Source of the DNA: Pollutibacter soli
Lineage (GTDB): Bacteria > Bacteroidota > Bacteroidia > Chitinophagales > Chitinophagaceae
Assembly (NCBI GenBank): GCA_029269725.1
Contig: JARJHS010000001.1
Span: 124,001 to 188,000, forward strand
Direction: 5' to 3'
DNA length: 64,000 nt
In this document: positions 26,872 through 35,152 of the stretch, one piece after another
How positions within the stretch are numbered: the first letter of the stretch is position 1
How the letters are laid out: each line of letters starts with the position of its first letter
Program-made: the position numbers and the translations under genes
Notes under the pieces: generated by a model
Seen by the model: only the letters and a program-made list of their open reading frames with translations
Databases searched by the model: none
Told to the model about the DNA's origin: nothing

Positions 26872-27303
26872 ATGAAAAAGCAAAAAATCTTCTTCATGCT
26901 GTTGATGACCATGGTGCTGGTCTCTGCATCATCCATGATGAACCAGGCAAAGGCATCGGTTAATTCGGTTAATGTACCACGTGAGTGGGAAAAACTTGCC
27001 GAAGCAAAACTCAACCAGGGACTGAATCAATACGAAATCAATCTTTCTGAGGAAAATCGTGCATTCAGTGCTGTAAAAATCCGCTCCATTCAGGGAGGTA
27101 TCAATCTTCATCGTTGTACTTTCTATTACAGCAATGGCGAAAAGATGACTGTCGAAATGCGTAACGACATTCCCTCCGGAATGGATAGCCGTATTATTCA
27201 ATTGCCTGCAAAAAAGAATAAGGTCGTGAAAGTGGAATTGTGGTACGACACAAAAAACTACGGCGATCAGAAAGCTGTTTTTGAGCTTTGGGGAAAAGCG
27301 TAG
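26872..27303 (+). CDS. Small secreted protein, DUF2541-like
   Basis: A 143-residue protein from MKKQKIFFMLLMTMVLVSASS, a signal peptide ending near AKA-SVN; the 27 upstream in-frame residues are not signal-like. The mature part has NRAFSAVKIRSIQGGINLHRCTFYYSNGEKMTVEMRNDIP and RVIxLPAKKNKVVKVELWYDT-type strands, a compact beta sandwich like DUF2541-type proteins (match from pattern memory). A period-7 array starts directly after its stop. Confidence 0.75.
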   Translation: MKKQKIFFMLLMTMVLVSASSMMNQAKASVNSVNVPREWEKLAEAKLNQGLNQYEINLSEENRAFSAVKIRSIQGGINLHRCTFYYSNGEKMTVEMRNDIPSGMDSRIIQLPAKKNKVVKVELWYDTKNYGDQKAVFELWGKA

Positions 27304-27543
27304 AGGAAAAACAGAATACAGGAAGAAGAATACAGAATACAGGAAGAAATGCAATAGTGTACATCTGGCTACTAACTCTCCTGCCTGCTCACTCCTGCCT
27401 CCTCGCTGAACGAGAAACAGAAAACTGAAAACAGGGAAACGATACAGAAACAGAGAATACAGAATACGGAAAGAATTGGCCGCAGCACGAACTACTATAA
27501 ACTAATACTCCTGCCTCCATACTCCTGCATCCTGCCTGAATAA
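27304..27543. repeat. Composite period-7 array of 240 bp with alternating strand polarity
   Basis: Nearly the whole gap to pdhB is built of 7-mers. First come purine units (TACAGAA, TACAGGA, AGAAGAA), then pyrimidine units (CTCTCCT, GCCTGCT, CACTCCT, GCCTCCT), then purine units again (AGAAAAC, TGAAAAC, AGAATAC twice), then CTCCTGC, CTCCATA, CTCCTGC, ATCCTGC. Units differ but keep period 7 within each block. Confidence 0.85.
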
Positions 27544-27549
27544 ACATCA

Positions 27550-27581
27550 TTTGCTGGAATGATGAGCTTGCAATATTTTTG
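27550..27581 (+). promoter_or_regulatory. Bacteroidota-type promoter of pdhB
   Basis: TTTG at 27550-27553, a 20-bp spacer, then TATTTTTG at 27574-27581. This matches the Bacteroidota primary-sigma consensus TTTG-N19-21-TAnnTTTG at every defined base. The predicted start of transcription leaves a leader of only about 12 nt before the ATG at 27600. Confidence 0.65.
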
Positions 27582-27599
27582 CTGCCTCAAAAAGAGTCT

Positions 27600-28586
27600 A
27601 TGGCAAGATCGATCGCTTTAAGGGAAGCACTCAGGGAAGCAATGCAGGAAGAAATGCGTCGTGATGAGAGAGTTTTTCTGATGGGAGAGGAAGTTGCAGA
27701 ATACAATGGTGCCTATAAAGTGAGCCAGGGAATGCTGGATGAGTTCGGACCTAAAAGAATAATAGATACACCTATCGCGGAACTGGGGTTTGCAGCCATA
27801 GCCGTTGGTGCCGCTCAGAACGGACTTCGTCCGATTGTTGAGTTTATGACCTGGAACTTTGCCGTTCTGCCTTTGGATCAGATTCTTAACACCGCTTCAA
27901 AAATGCTTGCCATGAGTGGCGGCCAGGTCGGATGCCCGATCGTATTCCGTGGACCGGGTGGTTCAGCCGGTCAGCTGGGTGCTCAGCATTCCACTGCTTT
28001 TGAAAGTTTATATGCTAATATCCCCGGACTAAAAGTTATCTCTACTGCTAATCCATACGATGCGAAAGGACTTTTGAAGAGCGCCATTCGTGATAATGAT
28101 CCGGTCGTTTTTATGGAATGTGAAGTGATGTATGGAGATAAAGGGGAAGTTCCAGAGGAAGAGTACTTAATTCCTATAGGAAAAGCAGATATAAAACGCC
28201 CCGGTACAGATGTGACCATCGTTTCATTTAATAAAATGATGAGAGTAGCAATGAATGCTGCTGTTGAACTGGAAAAAGAAGGCATCAGTGCAGAAGTCAT
28301 TGATCTGCGTACTATCCGTCCACTCGATTGGCATACCATCCTGGAAAGCGTAAAGAAAACCAACCGCCTGGTGATTGTTGAAGAACAATGGCCGTTTGCA
28401 TCGATATCTTCCGAAATCGCTTACCGCATTCAGAAAGAAGCGTTCGATTACCTGGACGCGCCTGTTCGCCGCATAACAGCTGCAGATGCTCCCATGCACT
28501 ATGCGCCCAATCTCGTGGCACTATATCTTCCTGATGTTGCGCGCACGGTGAAACTGGTGAAGGAAGTTATGTACCTGAAGAAGTAG
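27600..28586 (+). CDS. pdhB: Pyruvate dehydrogenase E1 component, beta subunit
   Basis: A 328-residue protein from the ATG of MARSIALREALREAMQEEMRRDERVFLMGEEVAEYNGAYK. It has the E1-beta motifs TPIAELGFAAIAVGAA, RGPGGSAGQLGAQHS and EEQWPFASISSEIAYRIQ. With E1-alpha and thiamine diphosphate it decarboxylates pyruvate and transfers acetyl groups to lipoyl-E2, feeding the TCA cycle. No alpha subunit, E2 or E3 gene is adjacent, so the complex is encoded at scattered loci, as is frequent in Bacteroidota. It is preceded by a consensus promoter. Confidence 0.93.
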   Translation: MARSIALREALREAMQEEMRRDERVFLMGEEVAEYNGAYKVSQGMLDEFGPKRIIDTPIAELGFAAIAVGAAQNGLRPIVEFMTWNFAVLPLDQILNTASKMLAMSGGQVGCPIVFRGPGGSAGQLGAQHSTAFESLYANIPGLKVISTANPYDAKGLLKSAIRDNDPVVFMECEVMYGDKGEVPEEEYLIPIGKADIKRPGTDVTIVSFNKMMRVAMNAAVELEKEGISAEVIDLRTIRPLDWHTILESVKKTNRLVIVEEQWPFASISSEIAYRIQKEAFDYLDAPVRRITAADAPMHYAPNLVALYLPDVARTVKLVKEVMYLKK

Positions 28587-28591
28587 AAGGT

Positions 28592-28883
28592 TTAAAGTGG
28601 AAAGTTTGGGTCAAACGTTAAACGTAGAACGTGTAGCGAAAACCCCTGAATTCGTCGACTCGATTTGTTACGGAATTTTTGAGAAGCCAGTTTGAGTCGG
28701 TTCTCGGTTTCCCAAAAACTCAGTGAATAGATTTTTTACGACTGTTTAATTTACAAGCAATCAACTACGGACTTCTTCAAACTAAAAGCCGCCCGTTTCG
28801 AACAACGATGAACGAACAACCGGCTGTTCAAAACTGCCGACAGGCAGGCTAAGAACTAAGAACTAAGAACCAAGAACTTCTTA
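28592..28883. repeat. Two period-7 arrays in the pdhB-GH140 gap
   Basis: At 28592-28636 units TTAAAGT, GGAAAGT, TTGGGTC, AAACGTT, AAACGTA, GAACGTG run in one register. At 28798-28883 CGAACAA, CGATGAA, CGAACAA is followed by CCGGCTGTTCAAAA (28820-28833), a short inverted repeat around GCCGACAGGC, and CTAAGAA three times plus CCAAGAA. The 160 bp between the arrays has no gene-like frame. Confidence 0.8.
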
Positions 28884-28917
28884 ATTCGTACATTAGGTTT
28901 CAAACTCCAAATGAACG

Positions 28918-30324
28918 ATGCACGCCAAAAAGAGATCTTTCGTTTCAATAAAATCTGTTTTTGTTTTCCTTCTGGTTCTTTCTATTCAGATTAATTCATA
29001 CGCACAGCTACGCGTAAGCGAAAATAAACGGTACCTGGTAGCCGAAAATGGAACGCCGTTTTTCTGGCTAGGCGATACAGCCTGGGAATTGTTTCATCGG
29101 TTGAACAGGGCGGAGGCCGACAAATATCTTGGTATCCGGGCTTCTCAGGGATTCACGGTGATCCAGGCGGTCGTGTTGGCTGAAATGGATGGCATCAATA
29201 CACCAAATGCATATAACGAGAAGCCGCTGGAAGATGCAGATCCCACAAAGCCGAGGGAGGCTTACTTCAAACATGTAGACTATATCATTGATAAAGCCGC
29301 TTCGCTGGGACTTTACATCGGTCTTTTGCCAACCTGGGGTGATAAAGTTTTTAAAGACAGATGGGGGGCGGGTCCTGAAGTTTTCAATCCAACAAATGCC
29401 AGGATTTATGGAGAATGGATCGGAAAAAGATATGCAGATAGAAAAAATATTATCTGGATTCTTGGTGGTGATCGTAATCCGAGAAATGACCAGGATATCG
29501 CTATCTGGAGGGCAATGGCTGCAGGAATAGAAGCAGGGGCAGGAGGAGCTGATAAGGCGTTAATGACATTCCATCCACAGCCGAATGATTTGCAGGATGC
29601 AGGTTCTGCAAAATGGTTTCATAATGATGCCTGGCTGGATTTCAATATGTTTCAGACAGGTCATTGCCGGGACAACCGCATCTGGGACAGATTGCAGGTG
29701 GCCTATAATCTGAAACCCACCAAACCTGTGATTGACGGGGAAACCCTTTACGAGGATCACCCGGTCTGTTTCAATGCGAAGGAGAATGGCATTTCAAGTG
29801 CCTATGATATCCGCAAACATGCATGGCTGGATGTAATGGCGGGAGGGTTTGGTCATACCTATGGATGCCATGATATCTGGCAAATGTATACGCCGGAGCG
29901 GGAACCGGTGAACGGTGCACATATTCCCTGGTATGAGGCAGTCAATCTGCAAGGCGCCTTACAAATGAAGTACCTGCGGAGATTGATTGAATCCAGGCCG
30001 ATGCTGGAAAGGGTACCGGATCAGACGATATTGAAAGAAAATTCGGCTGAGCATGACCGTATACAGGCTAGCAGGGGAAACAGTTATATCATCGTCTATA
30101 GTACGCAGGGAAAATCATTTGAACTTCAAACCGGGAAAATAAGCGGCTCAACCTATTCGGCTTTCTGGTACAATCCCAGGAATGGACAAACGCAATCCCT
30201 TCCGGCTGCAGACAATAAAAAGTCATTTGTGAAATTTCAGCCTCCCAGTAGTGATTATGGAAATGATTGGGTGTTGGTGGTGGATGATGCTTCAAAAAAT
30301 TATCCGGTACCAACGTCGCGGTAA
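28918..30324 (+). CDS. DUF4038 glycoside hydrolase (GH140-like)
   Basis: A 468-residue exported protein with signal peptide up to NSYAQ. The DUF4038 barrel shows FFWLGDTAWELFHRLNRAEADKYL, GFTVIQAVVLAEMDG, AASLGLYIGLLPTWGD, RYADRKNIIWILGGDRNP and KPVIDGETLYEDHP. A C-terminal beta domain (about 385-460) resembles the putative collagen-binding domain usually found after DUF4038. GH140 enzymes include the apiosidase of rhamnogalacturonan II degradation, so action on a plant polysaccharide side chain is likely. There is no SusC/SusD pair nearby, so this is not a classical utilisation locus. Confidence 0.88.
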   Translation: MHAKKRSFVSIKSVFVFLLVLSIQINSYAQLRVSENKRYLVAENGTPFFWLGDTAWELFHRLNRAEADKYLGIRASQGFTVIQAVVLAEMDGINTPNAYNEKPLEDADPTKPREAYFKHVDYIIDKAASLGLYIGLLPTWGDKVFKDRWGAGPEVFNPTNARIYGEWIGKRYADRKNIIWILGGDRNPRNDQDIAIWRAMAAGIEAGAGGADKALMTFHPQPNDLQDAGSAKWFHNDAWLDFNMFQTGHCRDNRIWDRLQVAYNLKPTKPVIDGETLYEDHPVCFNAKENGISSAYDIRKHAWLDVMAGGFGHTYGCHDIWQMYTPEREPVNGAHIPWYEAVNLQGALQMKYLRRLIESRPMLERVPDQTILKENSAEHDRIQASRGNSYIIVYSTQGKSFELQTGKISGSTYSAFWYNPRNGQTQSLPAADNKKSFVKFQPPSSDYGNDWVLVVDDASKNYPVPTSR

Positions 30325-30358
30325 AATCTATCCTATCTATTCAGGCAGGAACTCATTA

Positions 30359-30379
30359 TAACCCGGCAGGGTTTTTTTA
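30359..30379 (+). terminator. Short terminator after GH140-like gene
   Basis: A 5-bp stem AACCC / GGGTT (30360-30364, 30369-30373) with loop GGCA and a run of T. Confidence 0.55.
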
Positions 30380-30474
30380 TCAACGCAAAAGCCGTTATAC
30401 GTCTGTAACTGGATCAACCCCTGATATAAATGATTGTTTAAAAATTTATAGGGAAGGGTACAATAAACTGCCAT

Positions 30475-30504
30475 TTTGATGAATGGCTTCAAGGCTTAAT
30501 TTTA
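30475..30504 (+). promoter_or_regulatory. Putative promoter of TonB-dependent receptor gene
   Basis: TTTG at 30475-30478, 18-bp spacer, TAATTTTA at 30497-30504, one mismatch to TAnnTTTG. The -7 region is part of a 15-mer shared with the thiolase upstream region. The leader would be about 65 nt. Confidence 0.45.
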
Positions 30505-30573
30505 CAGATTAAACCCGGATTAGAAAGGGCTGATTTTTTGCCGGTTAGCGCTCCGGAAACCAAACTGATTTCT

Positions 30574-32664
30574 ATGTGCAGATTTTTGCTTCTGATCACA
30601 ATACTTCTTTCTGGCTTTTGGTCTAATGCGCAGGATGTCCAACCCGCAGAGGCCGACAGTATTCCATCAATTGGCGAGATAACTGTAAAGGGTTTTGAAA
30701 CAGGTAAAAAAAGATTGGACATCCCGGCTTCGGTAAGTAATATCAGTACCCGGGATTTGCAAAGATTTTCGAATACCAGTTTCGTTCCTGTTTTAAATAC
30801 AGTTGCAGGCGTGAGAATGGAAGAGCGTTCTCCAGGTAGTTATCGTTTATCCATGCGCGGTAGTTTACTTCGATCTCCGTTTGGAATCAGGAATATTAAG
30901 ATTTACTGGAATGATTTCATATTGACTGATGCTGGTGGAAACACGTATCTGAATTTGGTTGATTTTAATTCAGCAGGAAATATTGAATTACTGAAAGGAC
31001 CAGCCGGAAGTATGTATGGTGCAGGAACTGGTGGGGTTGTGGTATTGAAAAGTCCGGCAGGTTTACCCGATGTCGATACTTTAAAAAAGAAACAGGATTT
31101 TACTCTTCAATTGACCGGTGGTGCTTATGGACAATTTTCTGAAGAATTCAGATGGAGTTCCGGGACGAAAAAGATAAAATGGCAATTCATGCAAGGGCAT
31201 TACCAGGCAGATGGATACCGGGAGAACAGCAGGATGAGGCGGGAAGTGATACAGGCAAATCTCCAGGCAAATACCGGTGAAAAAAACAGGATCGAAGCAC
31301 TTATACTATTAAGCGATCTCTTCTATGCGACGCCCGGAGGACTCACGAAGGCACAGATGGAAGTTGATCCAAGACAGGCAAGGCCTGCAACTCCCGCATT
31401 GCCTTCAGCCACAGAACAAAAGGCAGGTATCTACAACCGGACGGCGCTATTCGGTGTTTCTGACATCTACAGATTCAATCCGCATTGGTCAAATACATTA
31501 TCAGCAACTTTTTCTTTTACTGATTTCAAAAATCCTTTCATTTCAAATTATGAAAAAAGAAATGAGAACAATTTTGGCGTTAGAGAGAAGCTGATTTATG
31601 AGGGAAACTGGGGCAATACACCAGTGAGCTGGATCACCGGATTTGAATGGCAGGAGGGTTATTACCGGATAGACAGCACAGGTAACGTTAAAGGGCAACC
31701 GGATGGGAACCTTGTAAGTGATAAGGTCCGGGCATCGCAAAAATTTGCTTTCACACAGCTTCAATTTGAGTTTATTTCCAAACTCATACTACAGGCTGGT
31801 TTAAGTGTAAATGATTTCAAAAACAGTTTTGAGCGTGTTGTCGGTCAGCCGCAAAATGGAAAGGTCCCTGTTGACTTTAACGCGCAGGTAGCGCCACGCA
31901 TCGGATTTTTGTATAAGCCTGTTCCCACATTGGCGATTCACGTCTCAACTTCCAGGGGCTTTTCTCCGCCTTCTACAGCCGAGATAAGGCCTTCTGCGGG
32001 AGGAATTTCTACCGGGTTACAGGCAGAAAAAGGCTGGAGTCATGAATTTGGAGTGAAAGGAACCCTGATCAGGAGTCGTCTCCAGTTCGATCTGAGCTTT
32101 TTCCGGTTTAACCTGGAAGATGCGATCGTGAGAAGAACTAATCCGTCCGGAGCAGAATACTTTATTAACGCAGGTGGCACAAAGCAGAATGGAATAGAAG
32201 CATATCTCGAAGGTTGGCTGATTCAGAAACCCGCTTCTTCTGTGATAAGCCAACTTCGGCTGTTCACCACCGTTACACTTAACGATTTTACATTTGAAGA
32301 GTACACCGTAAACAGCAATGAATATTCCGGAAACAGGATCACAGGTGTTCCAAGAGAAGTAATTGTTGCAGGAATAGATATCCGGTTCCTGAAAAATTTC
32401 TACCTCAATACAACTTTTAATTATACTTCGTCAATGCCATTGAACGATGCAAACGATGTTTTTGCTGATCCTTATTCGCTGTTAGGTTTTCGCCTCGGAT
32501 GGCAGAAAAATTTCAATCCAACAAGGCTTGAGCTTTTCATTGGCGGAGATAATCTGACGAATGAGAAATATAGTCTAGGTAATGATCTGAATGCATTCGG
32601 GGGCCGATACTATAACCCTGCGGCCACCAGCAATATTTACGGCGGCGCGATTTTTAAATTCTGA
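30574..32664 (+). CDS. TonB-dependent outer-membrane receptor
   Basis: A 696-residue protein from the ATG of MCRFLLLITILLSGFWSNAQ, a signal peptide; a TTG start upstream is rejected. A TonB-box-like ITVKGFETGKK comes first, then a plug domain (about 40-160, RLSMRGSLLRSPFGIRNIKIYWNDF, IELLKGPAGSMYGAGTGGVVVLKS). A 22-strand-type barrel ends in Phe (IYGGAIFKF). There is no CarboxypepD-like N-terminal domain and no SusD partner, so it fits siderophore or metal uptake rather than glycan import. The ligand is unknown. Confidence 0.92.
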   Translation: MCRFLLLITILLSGFWSNAQDVQPAEADSIPSIGEITVKGFETGKKRLDIPASVSNISTRDLQRFSNTSFVPVLNTVAGVRMEERSPGSYRLSMRGSLLRSPFGIRNIKIYWNDFILTDAGGNTYLNLVDFNSAGNIELLKGPAGSMYGAGTGGVVVLKSPAGLPDVDTLKKKQDFTLQLTGGAYGQFSEEFRWSSGTKKIKWQFMQGHYQADGYRENSRMRREVIQANLQANTGEKNRIEALILLSDLFYATPGGLTKAQMEVDPRQARPATPALPSATEQKAGIYNRTALFGVSDIYRFNPHWSNTLSATFSFTDFKNPFISNYEKRNENNFGVREKLIYEGNWGNTPVSWITGFEWQEGYYRIDSTGNVKGQPDGNLVSDKVRASQKFAFTQLQFEFISKLILQAGLSVNDFKNSFERVVGQPQNGKVPVDFNAQVAPRIGFLYKPVPTLAIHVSTSRGFSPPSTAEIRPSAGGISTGLQAEKGWSHEFGVKGTLIRSRLQFDLSFFRFNLEDAIVRRTNPSGAEYFINAGGTKQNGIEAYLEGWLIQKPASSVISQLRLFTTVTLNDFTFEEYTVNSNEYSGNRITGVPREVIVAGIDIRFLKNFYLNTTFNYTSSMPLNDANDVFADPYSLLGFRLGWQKNFNPTRLELFIGGDNLTNEKYSLGNDLNAFGGRYYNPAATSNIYGGAIFKF

Positions 32665-32670
32665 ATAAAG

Positions 32671-32970
32671 CAGGAGGGAGGAGTAAGGAGGCAGGAGGCA
32701 GGAGGGTTAGTATTTAGTTGATAGAATCATGCGTGTTGTGACACATAGTTCCTGTATCCTGTATTCCGTATTCCAATTGAGTTGTCGGTTGTCAGAACAG
32801 TTACAGGACGTTTCTGTTAAATTTGCTATTCTTGCATTTGTGATACAGTTTTCAGTTTCGGCTGAGGCAGGAGATTTAAAATGTAAGCTTCAGTATCAAG
32901 CAAGCTGTTGTATTTTCTTCCTGTGTTCCGTATTCTATCTTTTTTCTCTGTTTTCTGTTTCTCTTCTACC
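32671..32970. repeat. Period-7 arrays between TonB receptor and DUF4846 gene
   Basis: Units GCAGGAG, GGAGGAG, TAAGGAG, GCAGGAG, GCAGGAG occur at 32671-32705. TATCCTG, TATTCCG, TATTCCA follow near 32755, AGTTGTC and GGTTGTC near 32780, and TCTTCCT, GTGTTCC, GTATTCT, TTTTCTG near 32915-32965. The last block reaches the stop codon of the DUF4846 gene. GCAGGAG is the reverse complement of CTCCTGC in the array at 27.4 kb. Confidence 0.8.
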
Positions 32971-33736
32971 AGGTCCTGATCGTCTTCGCAGGGAAATTCC
33001 ATTCCGGAGTAACAGTTCCAGACCCAATAGATAATGAATACCATGGATTACTGTCGCTGTTAACTGGATTACGCAGTATATGAATATCCTGAGCGGGCAT
33101 ATAACTTTGAGCCAGTAAAAATATATGATCTCCTTTCCTGTTCTCCGCAACATCGACAATAATTACTGCATGACCAGGTGATCCTCCCTGGATAATTACA
33201 TCACCTGGTGAAATTTCGTTTGTACTTTTCAGTAAGTGAAGCTGTTTTTCAAGGGAGGCGGTACCACACCATGAATACACATATTCAAGGTATTTTTTAA
33301 AATCCTTGTCCGAATCGCTTCCGTTATATCGATAGGCTTTTCGGTTATTGTCATAAAAAACAATATCGCTTCTGCGATTTATTGAACGAAGCCATTCAGC
33401 CCGTAAGCGCATAACAGCATCAGCACATTGCTGCAGATTTTTATCACCGACAGAAATATCCAGAACTGCAAATTGTGCAGACTGATTTGCCTTTTGCAAA
33501 CCATTGAATAAATAAACAGTATTGTCTTTTTTTAATTCTATATGCCGCAACCAGTAGCCGAATTCGCCAGGTTTCAGGGATGGACGATAGAAACCTTCGG
33601 GGGCTGGTATCTGTTTAATCTGCGCGTAGCTTCCGTTCTCGGATGAGCCTGGTAATGAATCTTCTGAATATTTGGTTGATAATAATGTGGAAAGGAAAAG
33701 GGATAAAAAAAGCAGCTGGCCCGGCAATGAAATCAT
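32966..33736 (-). CDS. DUF4846 domain protein, exported
   Basis: A 256-residue protein with an N-terminal hydrophobic signal (MISLPGQLLFLSLFLSTLLS). The rest matches DUF4846, common in Bacteroidota: PAPEGFYRPSLKPGEFGYWLRHIELK, CADAVMRLRAEWL, YLEYVYSWCGTASLEKQL, ISPGDVIIQGGSPGHAVIIVDVA, FLLAQSYMPAQDIHILRNP. GHAVIIVD and the conserved Cys suggest an NlpC/P60-like cysteine hydrolase fold, but this is inference. Its start lies 66 bp from the divergent sigma-54 activator. Confidence 0.85.
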   Translation of the reverse strand: MISLPGQLLFLSLFLSTLLSTKYSEDSLPGSSENGSYAQIKQIPAPEGFYRPSLKPGEFGYWLRHIELKKDNTVYLFNGLQKANQSAQFAVLDISVGDKNLQQCADAVMRLRAEWLRSINRRSDIVFYDNNRKAYRYNGSDSDKDFKKYLEYVYSWCGTASLEKQLHLLKSTNEISPGDVIIQGGSPGHAVIIVDVAENRKGDHIFLLAQSYMPAQDIHILRNPVNSDSNPWYSLSIGSGTVTPEWNFPAKTIRTW

Positions 33737-33802
33737 TATTTACTATTTTTACCCGGAGATGTATCGCTATTGTGAATCCATACAAAAAGTTTGTTAAAAC
33801 TT

Positions 33803-34966
33803 ATGTCGAATATTCTGATTATCGATGACGAAAAAGCCATCAGAAAAACTTTATCAGAAATACTTTCCTATGAAGGATATAAAATTGAAGAGGCGGGCGA
33901 TGGTGAAGAAGGATTGAAAAAATTTAAAGAGAAGGCTTATGACGTGGTGCTTTGTGATATCAAAATGCCAAAAATCGATGGGCTCGAATTTCTTGACAAA
34001 GCGAATGAATTGAACGCTGATGTACCTGTGATCATGATCTCCGGTCACGGCACCATTGAAACAGCGGTAGAGGCGGTTAAAAAGGGTGCTTATGACTACA
34101 TCGCAAAGCCACCAGACCTCAATCGCTTATTGATTACCATACGTAACGCGCTCGACAAAACCAACCTCGTTACCGAAGCAAAAGTTCTGCGTCGAAAGGT
34201 CACCAGGGTGGATGAAATGATTGGCCAGTCCCCTGCGATTGTCAAAATAAAAGATACCATAGAGAAAGTTGCACCTACAGATGCCCGTGTGCTGGTAACC
34301 GGTGAAAACGGAGTCGGTAAAGAACTGGTAGCCCGTTGGCTACACGAAAAAAGCAATCGCAATAAATCCCCGCTGATTGAAGTCAACTGCGCTGCGATCC
34401 CCAGCGAACTGATCGAAAGCGAACTCTTCGGTCACGAAAAAGGATCTTTTACATCTGCCGTGAAGCAACGGATCGGAAAATTTGAACAGGCTCACGGAGG
34501 AACTCTGTTTCTGGATGAAATAGGAGATATGAGTCTGAGTGCGCAGGCCAAAGTTTTACGTGCATTGCAGGAGGGCAAAATCACCCGCGTAGGCGGCGAT
34601 AAAGATATCAGTGTAGATGTAAGAGTCATTTCAGCAACCAACAAGGATTTACTGGCAGAAGTGGAAGAGAAACAATTCCGCCTTGATCTTTACCATCGAC
34701 TAAGTGTTATCATCATTCATGTTCCATCGCTTAACGACAGAAAAGATGATATCCCGCTGCTGGTAGAGAAATTCCTTGATGATATCTGTCAGGAATACGG
34801 GATCGCCAGGAAAGCCATTGATAGTGATGCAATAGAGGCTTTAAAGTCGCATAACTGGACAGGTAATATCAGGGAATTGCGAAATGTTGTCGAAAGATTA
34901 ATAATCCTTTCAGGAAAATCTATTTCATCCTCTGATGTAAGTAATTATGTGATCCCCCGTAAATAG
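33803..34966 (+). CDS. NtrC-type sigma-54 response regulator lacking the DNA-binding domain
   Basis: A 387-residue protein from MSNILIIDDE. The receiver domain (1-120) has phospho-acceptor D52 (VVLCDIKMP). The AAA+ domain (about 140-370) has Walker A GENGVGKE, Walker B LFLDEIGD and an arginine-finger region. The sigma-54 contact loop reads GSFTSA (214-219) instead of GAFTGA. The protein stops about 20 residues after the AAA+ lid (NWTGNIRELRNVVERLIILSGKSISSSDV), so there is no Fis-type HTH. It may activate sigma-54 promoters from solution or with a partner. No histidine kinase is adjacent. No frameshifted HTH was seen downstream. Confidence 0.9.
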   Translation: MSNILIIDDEKAIRKTLSEILSYEGYKIEEAGDGEEGLKKFKEKAYDVVLCDIKMPKIDGLEFLDKANELNADVPVIMISGHGTIETAVEAVKKGAYDYIAKPPDLNRLLITIRNALDKTNLVTEAKVLRRKVTRVDEMIGQSPAIVKIKDTIEKVAPTDARVLVTGENGVGKELVARWLHEKSNRNKSPLIEVNCAAIPSELIESELFGHEKGSFTSAVKQRIGKFEQAHGGTLFLDEIGDMSLSAQAKVLRALQEGKITRVGGDKDISVDVRVISATNKDLLAEVEEKQFRLDLYHRLSVIIIHVPSLNDRKDDIPLLVEKFLDDICQEYGIARKAIDSDAIEALKSHNWTGNIRELRNVVERLIILSGKSISSSDVSNYVIPRK

Positions 34967-35124
34967 TCAGAACTGCCTGCTTTACAGATCATCTGACTGA
35001 AATGCAGTATGTATTGTGAACAATCCCCCGTTGGGTGAATTCAGCATTTTTATGGCCATCGCCACGGGATCTGTAATTTTTAAACTGCAATTGCGACAAA
35101 CTAAGGGAATCGTTCATTTTACAC

Positions 35125-35132
35125 TAATTTTG
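35125..35132 (+). promoter_or_regulatory. Possible -7 element of lepB
   Basis: TAATTTTG matches TAnnTTTG exactly, 20 bp before the ATG at 35153. No TTTG is found at the expected upstream distance, so this is half a promoter at best. Confidence 0.35.
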
Positions 35133-35152
35133 CACCCTAAATTCCTGATTGA

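Noticed and set aside
27304-27543. CRISPR array or phage attachment repeats
   Set aside because: Units are 7 bp with no spacer of constant length and no Cas genes or integrase in the window.
30574-32664. SusC-type receptor of a glycan utilisation locus with the GH140-like gene
   Set aside because: The receptor lacks the CarboxypepD-like N-terminal domain, is about 300 residues too short for SusC, and no SusD follows.
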